Positions 14,186 to 26,500 of a DNA stretch of 64,000 nucleotides are shown piece by piece. The stretch covers positions 35,001 through 99,000 of the forward strand of contig CALNXK010000384.1 in NCBI GenBank assembly GCA_942486035.1. Direction: 5' to 3'. Positions within the stretch are counted from its first letter, which is position 1, and every line of letters starts with the position of its first letter. Position numbers and translations under genes: made by a program. Source of the stretch: Porites lobata (Eukaryota > Cnidaria > Anthozoa > Scleractinia > Poritidae). The notes under the pieces were generated by a model. It made no database searches. It was given only the letters and a program-made list of their open reading frames with translations, and was not told the origin of the DNA.

Positions 14186-14478
14186 AATCGGGTCCGATTT
14201 TTTTCAGTCGGACCCGAATATTAACGCGGACCCGATTTCATTTAATCGAACACGATAACAAATCGGGTCCGAATTGTAGTCGGGTCCGATATATTTCGGA
14301 TCGGATCCCAAAACTAATCGGGCTCGAATTGCTGTTAAATCGGGCCCGATAAAGTAATCGGACTCGTTTTAAATTAATCGGGTCCGACTTGTTTTAAATC
14401 GGGCCCGATTTCTGAATGTCTGATCCTGTCAGAGGGAAACTCAATCGGGTCCGATTTCTCGGTAAATCGGACTCGATC
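14186..14478. repeat. array of about 14 palindromic ATCGGGYCCGAT-type motifs
   Basis: Variants of AATCGGGTCCGATT start near 14186, 14206, 14224, 14244, 14261, 14278, 14297, 14316, 14338, 14356, 14376, 14397, 14443 and 14465. Most steps are 17-22 bp. The spacer between motifs is not conserved, but the self-complementary core (TCGGGYCCGA, sometimes TCGGACTCGA) is. The array starts 25 bp upstream, in transcript sense, of the acceptor of the kinase exon 14104-14161, so it replaces most of that acceptor's upstream intron sequence. Confidence 0.85.
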
Positions 14479-14479
14479 G

Positions 14480-17400
14480 TTTTGACAGTCAAAATGGGGG
14501 GGAGGGGGGAGAGGGTAGGTAGAGAACATCTTCAAAGTACGGAAAAAGGTATATTTTTCAAAGGAAAAAGTAACGGAAATGTTTCTTCATAAATAGAAGG
14601 GTGGAAGTTATTATCTCGTCGCTTCTCGTCCCTAGGGAAAAAAACAAAACAAACCAAAAAAGACAGGTAACGTAAAATAACCACTGGTAATTCTCATGAC
14701 GGAGAGGCTGCTTAATGTCTCCGCCAACCCGAAGATGTCTCAGTTTCACCCCGAAAAAAATAGCCGCGTGAATCTGAAGTTAAGTTATTAGGCTGAGGAA
14801 TACATGAGTGTATCAGGTTCCACTAACGCTCAGCAAGCTTACTTGAAACTTGATTCACTTAGTTTCCAAACTCTAATCAGAATTCGGGGTGGGTGTTTGG
14901 ATTCCGCGTTTTCCGCAAACCCCTTTCATGGCCATCTAGGCCATTCTCCCTAAAACTTCGCGAGTTTCTGCCATACGATAAAAGCATGTGATACTAATAG
15001 CTTCGCTAAAATTATGATTGACCACAATCAATGAAAAAGAAAAAGGGAAAAGGGATTTTAAAACTTAGTGTGGTCTTTAATCAAAGGACAAATTTTGAAT
15101 TTTATCTATTTACTTTTTGAAGGGGTTTTGGTGGGGGGGCAGGACTTGTGTGTAATTGTATCCTGGCTCAACTCTAGCGATTTACTTCCCACTAAAGATG
15201 GTGTCTATACTTGATTGATTGTTTGTTCCTTTTGTCAAAAGGGAAAAAATATGCCTTTATTTTTCTCCCATTTCAACAGACGTTTTATCTGATCTAACTG
15301 TGAGGAGAAATAAGAAGGGGACTAACGTTCTAGTCCCCAGATTGTCTCGTCCCTGCCCCGCTGCCATAACTTGTGACAACCAAGTGGCAACCTATGTGAT
15401 TTTATTTCTAAAATCTGTACTCGTACTCTCTATCTACGCATTAATCCATATGTCAAGCGTTTGAAACGCCCGGTTTGATATAAATGGTGGCTTCCCTTCA
15501 ACAAAATCGGAATGTTACTGAAATACAAAGCGGTTTTTCTTTAATACACGTGAGGTAAGTGTTCAAGCAAATAATAATTATTAAACTATACCCTGCTAGT
15601 CGGCGTAAGCGTAAGTTATACTCAAGTCGTCAAGGAAAACCTTTTTTTTCTGCAATGACTGAACATTAACGTTTGCTGCAGGTCTTAGGCTTTATATTTT
15701 TCACATGGCCCAAATGAACTTCATAAAAGGTCAAGTAAACATTGAACAATTAGCCGGCTCAGGCGACGTGAATATCGGCGAATAGTCACTGAGACGACGT
15801 CGAGGTGACTATTCGCCGACTATTACTATACTATTTTCGATATTCATCAATGTAATTATACTAATAATGGTTAAACTTAAAGACTTACGTTTATGCTGAA
15901 CGCATTTCATTTATCATTGCATGCCAACTTCGGTGATCTTTTAATACAACCAGTTTAAAAATTTGAATCGACAGCTTCATGCAGTCACACAAATTAAACG
16001 GAACTGGAGCTCAACTGAAACTGATAAGCTTATAACACTATTTGTGCAAAAATTTCCGGTTACTAAAACTGTAAGAGTTTCTACCCTTCATATCACGTAC
16101 TCATGAGGAATGGTAGACACCTTAAGATGCACAGATTCAGTAGGTGGGTATGCCTGCCAACTCTCATGCATTGTGCGCGAGTCTCACGCCTGCAGACTAA
16201 AGACATCAATCTCGTACTTCAAGGACAGTTTCTCAAACCTGCCTCACAAATCCAGACAAATTGTTCTTAAATACGTGATGAGTGACAAAAGTTTAATTCA
16301 ATTTCCACAATTAATATTCCAGGCTTTGAATGATGACTTTTGTGTTCCAACAAAATCAAAACACGCTAAAGTTGGTGTCTTTTACACCAGTTTTGAAAGT
16401 GCTCAAAGGCCGTCAGAACATCTTCGCAAGTTTTCGTGAAGGTCCACAAGGCTCCCGAAAATGTACAGAAAACCTCGGGAGTTCACTGGGACGGTCATGC
16501 TTGTGGAAAGGCAAAAATCTGACACATTTGACCAGAAAAAGTTGGCAGGCATAGAATGAATTGTGTCTTACCAGGAAAAAAAGCCGGCTACCTCTTAGAA
16601 AAGAGATACTATTATTGCCAACTTAATTTTGCGAAATTACTATGTTTGGCTATCTGTTTCCATGGACTGAATAGATGCATCTTAAGGTCCCTACAATGTC
16701 AGTAGGGGATTAAACTTCATCTGTCTCCCTCTCTTTACATATTTTGTCATAACTGCCATTTAAATAATTGCCGATGGTTTCCTGGTAATTTTCTATGCTA
16801 ATTTGCATTCTATGACATGTTTTGAACCTTACTTGATTGTATGTTTAATTTTTTAAAAAATATTTCTTTTGAAAGAGGTTTAAAATGCTCTCGACTACAT
16901 ATACTCTACATGCAGCCTAAAAAATTAATGTTAAAAAGCTATTTTGTTTTGTTTTTTTCTTTCACCCAAAAAGTTATGGTAATCTTCCAAACTTTGTTAC
17001 GTCCATTTTGAAATCACTGGTAATCCCTGCAATCTGATAGCCTCTAAACCGTTATCTGTATAAAGGACCTCATTCATGCTCTTAATTGTATCATTTCTGT
17101 TCTGGGTACAAAATGAAATGTGGTGGCCTTTTTGTTATTGCTTTTCATCAAACCAGCTTCTAGATCAAATAAATATTGCCACTGGCTAAATTCTGTGATT
17201 TCAAAATGGCTGTAATAAAGTGACAATTCTAGTAGTCTTCTTGCATCATGGTCTGAAATCGTAATATTGTGAATAGACCTTTTTACCGATATTGTTGCCA
17301 TATTGAATTGAAACCCAGGGGGCATTCGCTCAGTATTTATGCATGATTTTCGGGCAAAGAGAAACATCAAAACATGGTACAGCCATCTTTATCTTTTTTC

Positions 17401-17525
17401 CCTTTAAGAAAAATTGGGCCAAGAAGTGGGTGTAAATAATGAGTGAGTATATCCAATAATACTCATGCTGCTTGATTAATATGGCTGCCATATTGGTGCA
17501 AAAGGTCTGTTCAGACACCATCACA
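14480..17525. other. gap between kinase gene and upstream gene
   Basis: The missing glycine-loop and membrane exons of the kinase were sought here on the minus strand without success. The area has a 15-bp hairpin (15775-15819). Minus-strand open frames at 17074-17536 look like a dispersed repeat rather than exons. A polyadenylation region for the upstream minus-strand gene is expected just left of 17526 but was not pinned down. Confidence 0.4.
15775..15819. repeat. 15-bp perfect inverted repeat
   Basis: The arms TCGGCGAATAGTCAC (15775-15789) and its exact complement (15805-15819) flank a 15-nt loop that contains the palindrome GACGACGTC. It could be the core of a small foldback element. No target duplication was identified. 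Confidence 0.7.
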
Positions 17526-20500
17526 TTACTGTGCATCAGCTTTTTTCTTTTTTTCCCTTCTGTCTTTCCTGCTTCTTGGATCTTTCCTCTTCTTTCTTTT
17601 TTCTCGATGGCTGTCTTCTTCTGAAAAAGAACAGTCCACAGTATTTTTCCATTAATGGTAACTGTTCCACATATATACCTGAGTACTACTTTCTCAACTT
17701 TTTTATGTTTTTCATGTTTTAAATCTTAGACGGAATATGTAAACTTGTTACAAGAAGATGATATACACACATTCCTGACATGGTAAAAATGGAGCTAACA
17801 GAACTCTAAGTTGATCCTTACACTAACTCAAAAGTTAAATTAATTCTTCCACTGTAATTTAACCCTTTTTAATTCAAGCCCCCTAGAACTCATGCTCTTT
17901 CGAAATAATTTGTGTTTCATTTGTCTATGTATTATTAACTTATCTCATTTAAATAACAGTTAATGGCCTTTTCACAACAATAGCATGGTGAAAACTTTTC
18001 CTTACCTTCTGCATGAGGGGGGAGAGTCAATGATGTTGGGGTTGTTGATGGGGTGGCCGCGGTTTTGATATTCATGCTGGGAGGGGCAGTGGATGTTGTG
18101 ATGGTGGATGACAATGTGATGGATGAGGTAACAACTGATGCTGCAGTGGATGATGTGGTATTTGTTGATTTTGTGGTTGATGAGATGGTTTTTGTTGATG
18201 TCGTGGAGGTGGTAATGTGTGTTGTAGTGGTTGTTTTGACCTTTGGTGAAGTCAGGCATGCTGCTGGTGGTTTGCTCGTTGGACTTGCACCTATAACATA
18301 ATGAAAGGTAGAAGATATCAGAAGAAAGTATTTTTAAAATATTTATTTCAAGTCAAAAATTATGGTCGGGTTGACATTTTTAACGGTGGTTGATTCTAGG
18401 TCTTTGCGTTCAAGTCCTAATTCATTTACAAGTTTCTCTTTTGTTTTGGGGTATGGTAATATATTCTAATAACGTTGTAACAAAGAAGAAATGAAATTTA
18501 TTAGAGATAAAAAAATTAACTACACTACATCATGTCTATGTTATATACATGTATGTTGCAGTTAATTCCCTTGTATAACAGGGAGGGTGGTAAGTTCATG
18601 AAACAATAGTATTAAAAATGATAGAAATATAATTTTTATTATTTCAAAAAGACACCTGTAATATTTAACCCTTTTTGATTCAAGCTGTCTAGAACTCATG
18701 CTCTTTCAAAGTAGTTTGTGTTTCATTTGTCTATGTATTATTAACTTATCTCCATTTAAATAATAGTTAATGGCCTTTTAAACAACAATAGCATGGTGAA
18801 AACGTTTTCCTTACCTTCTGCATGAAGCGGGAGAGTCAACGATGTTGGGGTTGTTGATGGGGTGGCCGAGGTGTCAGTGGTTTTGATATTCGTACTGGGA
18901 GGGGTAGTGGCTGATGTGATGGCAGATGACAATGTGGTGGATGATTTAACAACTGATGCTGCAGTGGATGATGTGGTATTTCTTGATTTCGTGGCTGATG
19001 AAATGGTTTTTGTGGATGTCGTGGAGGTGGTAATGTGTGTTGTAGTAGTTGTTTGGAGCTTTGGTGACATCAAGCATGCTGCTGGTGGTTTGCTGGTTGG
19101 ACTTGCATCTATAACATAATGAAAGAGAGAAGATATCAGAAGATAGTATTTTAAAAATATTTATTACATGTCAAAATTTCATGTCAAATCAAATCATCAT
19201 GTCTATGTTATATACATTAATGTTGTAGTTGATTCCCTTGTAGAACAGGGAAGGTGGTAAATTTCATCATAGTTCATGAAACAATAAAATTAAAAAATGA
19301 TAGAATATAATTTTTCTTGTTTCAAAAAGAGATCTGTAGACTTAAAACAAAGGATAGAGGGAAATTGTGGTATTGACAAGAGTGTTTGTGGAAAATAATT
19401 ATTTTCTGTCATTGCCTCTTGTTCATGTAATAATTACAATTTTCATTTACAGGTCTGTCGATGGTGCAAGAAGTGATCTGTATTATTGTGAACTTAATAG
19501 CCAGGCACGTTTTGGTAGTTATACTTCATTTCCATGTACCCTGATAAATACATTGAATTGATTACCCTGAACTGTCTTGGAGAGGTCCTCTTCTGAAGTT
19601 CCACAAGGAATGTTCCCTCTGAATTGAACCTGCAAAAAAGAGCAAAACAGAAGGGAGGAATGCTGTCCAGATTATGGCCACCCTGCCAACCCAAAGAGGG
19701 CAGTCTGTTTGTTCAACATTGAACTGGACCAGAAGACTGATTAAGCATTAGTTGGTGAGTAGTGAGCTTCACTGTTAGTGTCAACTGGACAAATTCATGT
19801 TGATTGTGAACTGTCCAACTCAGGCAGATAGGGGTGGAAATGCCCATTGAATTTGGAATCTACGGTGTATTAAAGAGTACTTTACAGGCTCTTAATTATC
19901 TAAAATTATTTTGTTATTTTTGAGAAGAGGGTGTTTAGATTGTGTTTGTTTGGTAAATAGACATAAGACTTTGTATGCAATGATAGTTCATAACTGAGTC
20001 AGTTTATATAGAATAATATATAATTTATTGAGAAGTATCTAGCTTCTTGTTGATTTTTTTTGGTTTGTTTATTTCTCTGTTATGTATCATAACTACTAAA
20101 TTTATATCATTTTATTTTTCTATCAAATAAACTTTTACTAGTATATAATACTAATTTCTTCCTTTTAATTATGACTGTTATACATGTACTTTTATTTTTA
20201 GCCTTGTTTATGAAGTACACATTCAAATTAAAGAGGTTTAAGGTATACATTAAGCTAGTTCCTTTAGTGTCTAAAGTTATCATTCAGTGTTGAGGATACC
20301 CTTTATCTGTAACCTGACTGCAGTTAACCCATTCACCCTGTCAGCTGACATATCAACCTCATCCCCAACCTGGACCAATAACCTTTAGCCTCCTCTCCTA
20401 GCTACATGTTGTTTCGATCTCGACCATGTGAAAAATTCTATTACTTAATATTAAGTCTTCTATATTTACATCTGGAGGTTCATTGTTCTTCTTTCTTTGA

Positions 20501-23500
20501 TGGTGCCTTCTTGTTACCTCTTGTTAGTTGGTAGTTTGTATCCCCACCATGCTCTTTGGCTCTGAGAGAAGTCATCGTGTATCAACCATGCCTTAACCAT
20601 TGAACATTCCTTTGCAACTTTCCAGGTGTATTCCATTGTTTCTCATTATTTTCGTCTTGACTGTGTTCATCTTTGGTTGTACTCTTGTCGCTTGTTTGCA
20701 ATTCCCAGTGGTTATGACTTTGCGTGACTTTTTTTTTTTTAAGTAGCACAGTGTTATCTACTGTAATAATTTATTCGGTGTATTTTCATAAATTGCATTT
20801 TTATATCAAGTTCACAATTATTTAGTGGTTATTGAATGTTGATTTATTGTTAACTTGCGTTTTGGATTTGGTATTTGATAACTTCCTACATCAACTACTC
20901 ATTTTAGAATTATTACATCGATGTACGGTATTTGCTTGAGGGCATTCAGTTAACTTAATATTAAGAGTATGCTTATGCATTATTATCGTTCCCTGCCGGC
21001 ATTATTTACGAATGTTTAACCCATTTACCTAATTATTATACCTTTTTGGTAAGATATCCTTTCCCTTATAAAGATGTATTGTACATAAATATTTTTTTAT
21101 GACAAGTAATAATAGCTTGGAAAGTCATCTAGTCAAAGGTCATACTGGGTAGTCAGTGTTGTTGTAAATGCAGTCTTTGATTAATTTAGTATTTTGTGTT
21201 ACATGTTATGTTATGTTCCCAAGAGCCTGGTGGCAAAGATCCTCGCTCACGTAGAGCATGGACACAGAGGACCTGGCTCCATTAAGAACCCAGTCTGCGA
21301 GGGTTATGTTCCCAAGAACCTGGTGGCAAAGATCCTCGCTCACGTAGAGCATGGACACAGAGGACCTGGCTCGATTAAGAACCCAGTCTGCGAGAGTTAT
21401 GTTCCCAAGAACCTGGTGGCAAAGATCCTCGCTCACGTAGAGCATGGACACAGAGGACCTGGCTCGATTAAGAACCCAGTCTGCGAGGGTTATGTTCCCA
21501 AGAACCTGGTGGCAAAGATCCTCGCTCACGTAGAGCATGGACACAGAGGACCTGGCTCGATTAAGAACTCTAAGGTTAGATGTCCAGAAATTCACGGGGT
21601 TAATAGGTGTAGGTTTCTGTTTAAAATAGGAATAAATAGAAATAAACGTTACAACTAAAATAGTTTCTTTTTCATTTTCAATTTACAAAGTGCTGACATT
21701 TTAGTGTCATCTCAAACATCAGTTTCCTTGGGTTAGATATAGTAACCTTCTGCTGTTTCCCTTAGTAAGCTTCTTTTACATATCTGATTCTAGATAGCTT
21801 ATTAGATATTATTGTTATGGTACATTTGCATGTGCCAACATCTGTTTGCATTCCCCCTTTACCTCAAATGACCCAAGTAGTCTAACCATGTCTGCTTCAT
21901 CCTGTGTGATAAAGTAGAAATCTTCTTTCAGCAAAGGTTTTTACTATCAAAACTCAAGCAACTTTATCCAGATAAGATAAATGATAATGTACCATACTTA
22001 CACGTTCCACAAAACTCAAAACTTCATGGCCCTTTAGTCGCTCCTTGTGACTTATACATGTAGGTCTGGACTCTTTATGTAACGTAAAAAAGAGAGGCAT
22101 CTCATCAGCCCCCCCTGCCCAGTCATATACTTCCTGTAAAATAAAACAAAAACCGCAGTGACTTAAAGAAATATTCATTTAGGCTTTGGAGGTAGTTCAC
22201 TGCTATTTCAATAACATGACCACACTCATCAGGCAATGTTTTAATAGTTATTGATCCTCTTAAGTTGTGCACCCTTAGAAATTGTTCTTGGCAATTTACC
22301 CAATCATGTTATAGTTTAGGATAATAGATAAATAAGGATATTTGTGCCGATGTTACCTTCTTATCATGAATTAATATTATCTATAATATCATTTCCTTTA
22401 TTTATTACTTTCTTATCTGTCTTTCTTTGCCAATGCTACTTTATTTAGCTTTGGCTAAATACAAGTGAAGTTATTAGGGAAATGCATGGCCCTTTCAGTA
22501 TCCTGTTACTGATATGATGCTTCGGGTGCTCTCAGTGACTAATAATTTATTAAAACGCTACATCAATTTCAAAACCTAAAGAAAATACTGTCTTTTACTC
22601 GAGATGTTGCCTATTGAAAAGTATAACAATATTGTGAAAATGAAATGATCAGCATGTTGAGAGCGTGTGGCAAAGAAAAATCTGAGTCCCTTTTAGGATT
22701 CGAACCTATGATCTCCCAAACACAGGGCAGGCGCTCTACCCACTTGATCTACAGAAAACTCTTTTTACAATATTATTGCTTCGGTACCTGATAGAAGGCA
22801 GTTTCACTAAATTTGCGGGACATTAATGGGCGGCCCTGAACCAAGTCGCACACTATCACTTTGTAGCCTTCTTTGGGCGGGCGAGTTATCCTCTGGCGTC
22901 TCATCTGCCTTACCTTGTTAAGAAAAAATAAACAAAGCAAAACAACATTCAGCCTATTTTATTTTGCTTTAAAATCAAAACGGTTTTGTATGGACTTAAA
23001 AGTTAAATTATCAACAGTTATCCCGATGTGAAATAAACAATGTATCAGTGAGCAGTACAATTAATTTGGAAGTGAGTACATGTCTACTGATGTACTGTTA
23101 AACCTCCCTCACCTGTTGGGCTTGAATAGAGCTGGAAATTGCCCGTTTTTTCCTGCAATGAAAAGGTCACATTCAGCCAAATATCAGATATAGTAACTGT
23201 TTTTGGCTTTCAGTTTATTGATGAGCTTAAAAGACAGCAGAGTGACTAAGGGCTTTCCTTCAACGATGTACACAATTGTTAAGGGTGCTTCTGGACCAGC
23301 TTGCTTGCCAAATTTTTTATTTCTTGAGAATATCAGTGTTTGGCATAACCTGGTCTTTTTTGTTAGGAAATGGAATTAGGCAATCTAGAGAATGTTCCAG
23401 ATTATGTCAAAGGTCATGTTTGGAGATTTCTAACTTCAGGATTGTTATGTGATATTTAATTACTTGGTTTATTGACAGTGCTAAGATCAGGGGTAACTGA

Positions 23501-26500
23501 TAAAGGTGTAGTCTTAAATTTAAAAAAAATTAATAAACAACTGAACCTTCAAAATCAGCTATTTCATGCCTCTAAGGATTGCTTTTCCATAACTTACAGC
23601 TAAATCTCAAAATTGACTTTACCTGTTTTTTTTTTTTTTTTTTTTTTCATAGCCTCCTTCAATTTAATGTGTAACTTTTGCATCATATTAGGTATGTTAC
23701 CTCTGTTGTTGGTGAACAGCTGCCCTTTCTAAAACTTTTTTCAAAACGGAGCCCACTTCATCAATGTCTGCATCTAAATAGGGTAAGGGTACAGAAAAGA
23801 AAATGATTGCTTTCATTTAATTCTACCTTCTCCTTCTTTGCTTGCAATAATTGTCTTATAAAACTTGAACCTTCCAGTTGATATAATCATAGTTTGATCC
23901 TTGTTCAGGTTAGCTGTTTGTGGTACTCATGAGATCTAATCCTTCAGCTGTATCTCTGTATGTAAAAGCTATTGAAAAATCCTTGCTTTCCAGTTTGAGG
24001 CTCCATGTATTGGGGTTTTGAGTTAATTCAAGAATTAAAGGACATATGGCAATCTTTTCTCACCATAACTGTAACATTACTCATTAATAAGCCTTGAGCA
24101 CGTGCTGTTGTATTACAGGCATATCGTTCTAACACACACACACGATCGTGACAGCTTTGATCCCGTTTGAAAGTGGTTTAAAAATTTATTGTTATTGACA
24201 TTGACCACGACGATTCTTGCTCCTCTAAAATTACCTGAAATCTGTCCCAACAACGAAGGACTTCTACCCACTGACGGGACCAGGAAAAGTATCCTTTCTG
24301 TGCGTGGGTCACCACCATAAATGTCCATAACTAACAAGGATAAATAATTTACAAGTAAACGTCTTGTCAATAATTTCTGATTAAGTCATTAATCCAGTTG
24401 CCTGTTATTTAAACAAAGAGATGTTTGTGATTCGATAAGTGTTACCTTATAGTTCCACATGGCCTAATGACTCCCTAGCAAAAATCTATTAATATTATAG
24501 TCTACTACACCTGTACGCAGGTGTGTGCACTGTTCTTTCAAAAGAGGTTTTATATATATAGCTGTCATGGCGGCTGGACCGACCTGGGCGAGCTCGCTAC
24601 AATTTCTAGTACTCCTGCTTGGAACAGCAGTTTTAATCCAAGAGAGTATAAGTGGCGACGTTTTAGGGTCTTACCAGGCTACAAGCGTCTCAAAGACGTT
24701 TATTGCACCTGAATTCGTCTCATATTTGACAAGCCACAGAAGATTTAAACCTCGTGCTAAACGATTTACTTCACGGAGGGTCCCACACACGGTCAAAGGA
24801 ATAAGCAGCTTCAATCTGGAAAGGGATGTGCTTCTGTGCGGGGACGTGGCCATAAATCCTGGCCCGAAAGGGAAGAAGTCTATGTTGAAATACCCATGCA
24901 GTGAATGCCACAAAGCAGTTAGAAACAACCAAAACGCCATCTTGTGTGCCACATGTGGAAACTGGTCACACGCTAAATGCCTCAATATGTCTCGGACTAT
25001 TTTCCAGTACTACTTAGACCAGCCTGATATTGATTGGACCTGTCCAGCTTGTGCTCTACCGCCACTAACGGACTCCTTCTTTGAAGAAGTTTCTGAAGGT
25101 GATACACTAATTCCAGCCGAGGAGTATCAAGCGGAAACAACTCTAAATACGGCCTTCGAGCAGTTTCTTTACAGAGATGTCACAGAAATTACTTCTGAAA
25201 ACGATCAGCTAGAACTCTTTAGGAAACATCACAATAAGGATTTCTTAATTGCCCACTTGAACATTAACAGCATCCAAAATAAATTTGAAGAACTGACCGA
25301 AGTAATCAAGAAAATCAACGCCCACATAATGTTCGTAAGTGAGACCAAGATCGACGCGAGCTATCCCAACGCTCAGTTCAAAGTTCCGAACTACTCCCTC
25401 TACCGAAATGATAGGAAAAAGGGCGGCGGTGGAATTATGGCTTTAATATCTCAATCGCTAGTCAGGACACAGCTTAAACCTGATAAATCCTTTAAGACAC
25501 TGGAAATAATTGCCTTCGAAATCAAAACAGATATGGACAATATGGTAATTGTTGGTATTTATCGTCCCCCGAGAGCTCTGTGTGGCGAATATCAAACACT
25601 GTTGGAAAGCGAACTCAGTTATGTCTGTAACTGGGCAAGCTTGAACGGAAATTTTGTTGTAGTTACTGGCGACCTAAATCTGAACAGACTTCGCCCTGAC
25701 AAACCTGAAGGTAAACTGCTTCTCGATTTGGAAGTTGAACAAGGTTTTGAATGTCTAATTACTAAGCCAACAAGAATAGAAAAGCGTGGAATAATTATAA
25801 CAGAGAGTTTAATAGATGTTTTGCTCACTAATAGACCGGATAGCTTCCAGCTATCTGGTAATTACCATCCTTGCTTAAGTGATCACGACCTTGTTTACGG
25901 TGTCCTGAAGCAGAAAATAAATCACAACAAACCAAAGGTCATCACATTTAGGAGCTATAAGAACTTTGACCCTGAACATTATAAACAGCTTTTGTCCTCT
26001 GCCCCATGGCACGTTGGACAATTGTTTGATGACGTCGACGATCAAGTTTACGTGTGGAATGCACTTATGAACAATATACTGGACGAAGTGGCACCTGTGA
26101 AAAAAAATGCGTGTGCGTGATAAAGATGTGCCCTACATGACGTCTCATTGGAAAAGTGCGATTAGAGCTAAACGCAAAGCAAATGACAAGTACTTGAAAG
26201 ACAAAACGCCAGAAAATTGGGAATTACGACGTAAAGCCAGAAACGAGGCCACTAAACAAAGAAGAATCGCCATCAAACAGTACTGGTATAATAAGTCAAA
26301 CGATTTGAAAATCAATCCCAAGGCGTTCTTCAAAACTTTCAAGCCATTTTTGGGCTCTAAGAGCTGTACTGAAAGAAACGACATCCACTTAAAAATAAAC
26401 GGCAGTATGATAACGAATCAACAACAAGTGGCTGAGGAATTGGTTGAGCATTTTGCTACCTTGGCGGATGGCATTGGCGGTACAGCGATTGAAAGAAAGT

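Noticed and set aside
17074..17536. Minus-strand frames with residues such as MAAILIKQHEYYW
   Set aside because: They look like a dispersed repeat and lack splice sites in a useful phase; they follow the stop codon of the upstream gene.
18053..19119. Two Val/Asp-rich plus-strand open frames (18053-18301, 18862-19119)
   Set aside because: They are the antisense of the Thr-rich minus-strand exons, which have correct splice sites and phases.
21194..21658. Repeat protein of 31-residue units
   Set aside because: It is generated by the 93-bp minisatellite; equally long frames exist on the opposite strand.
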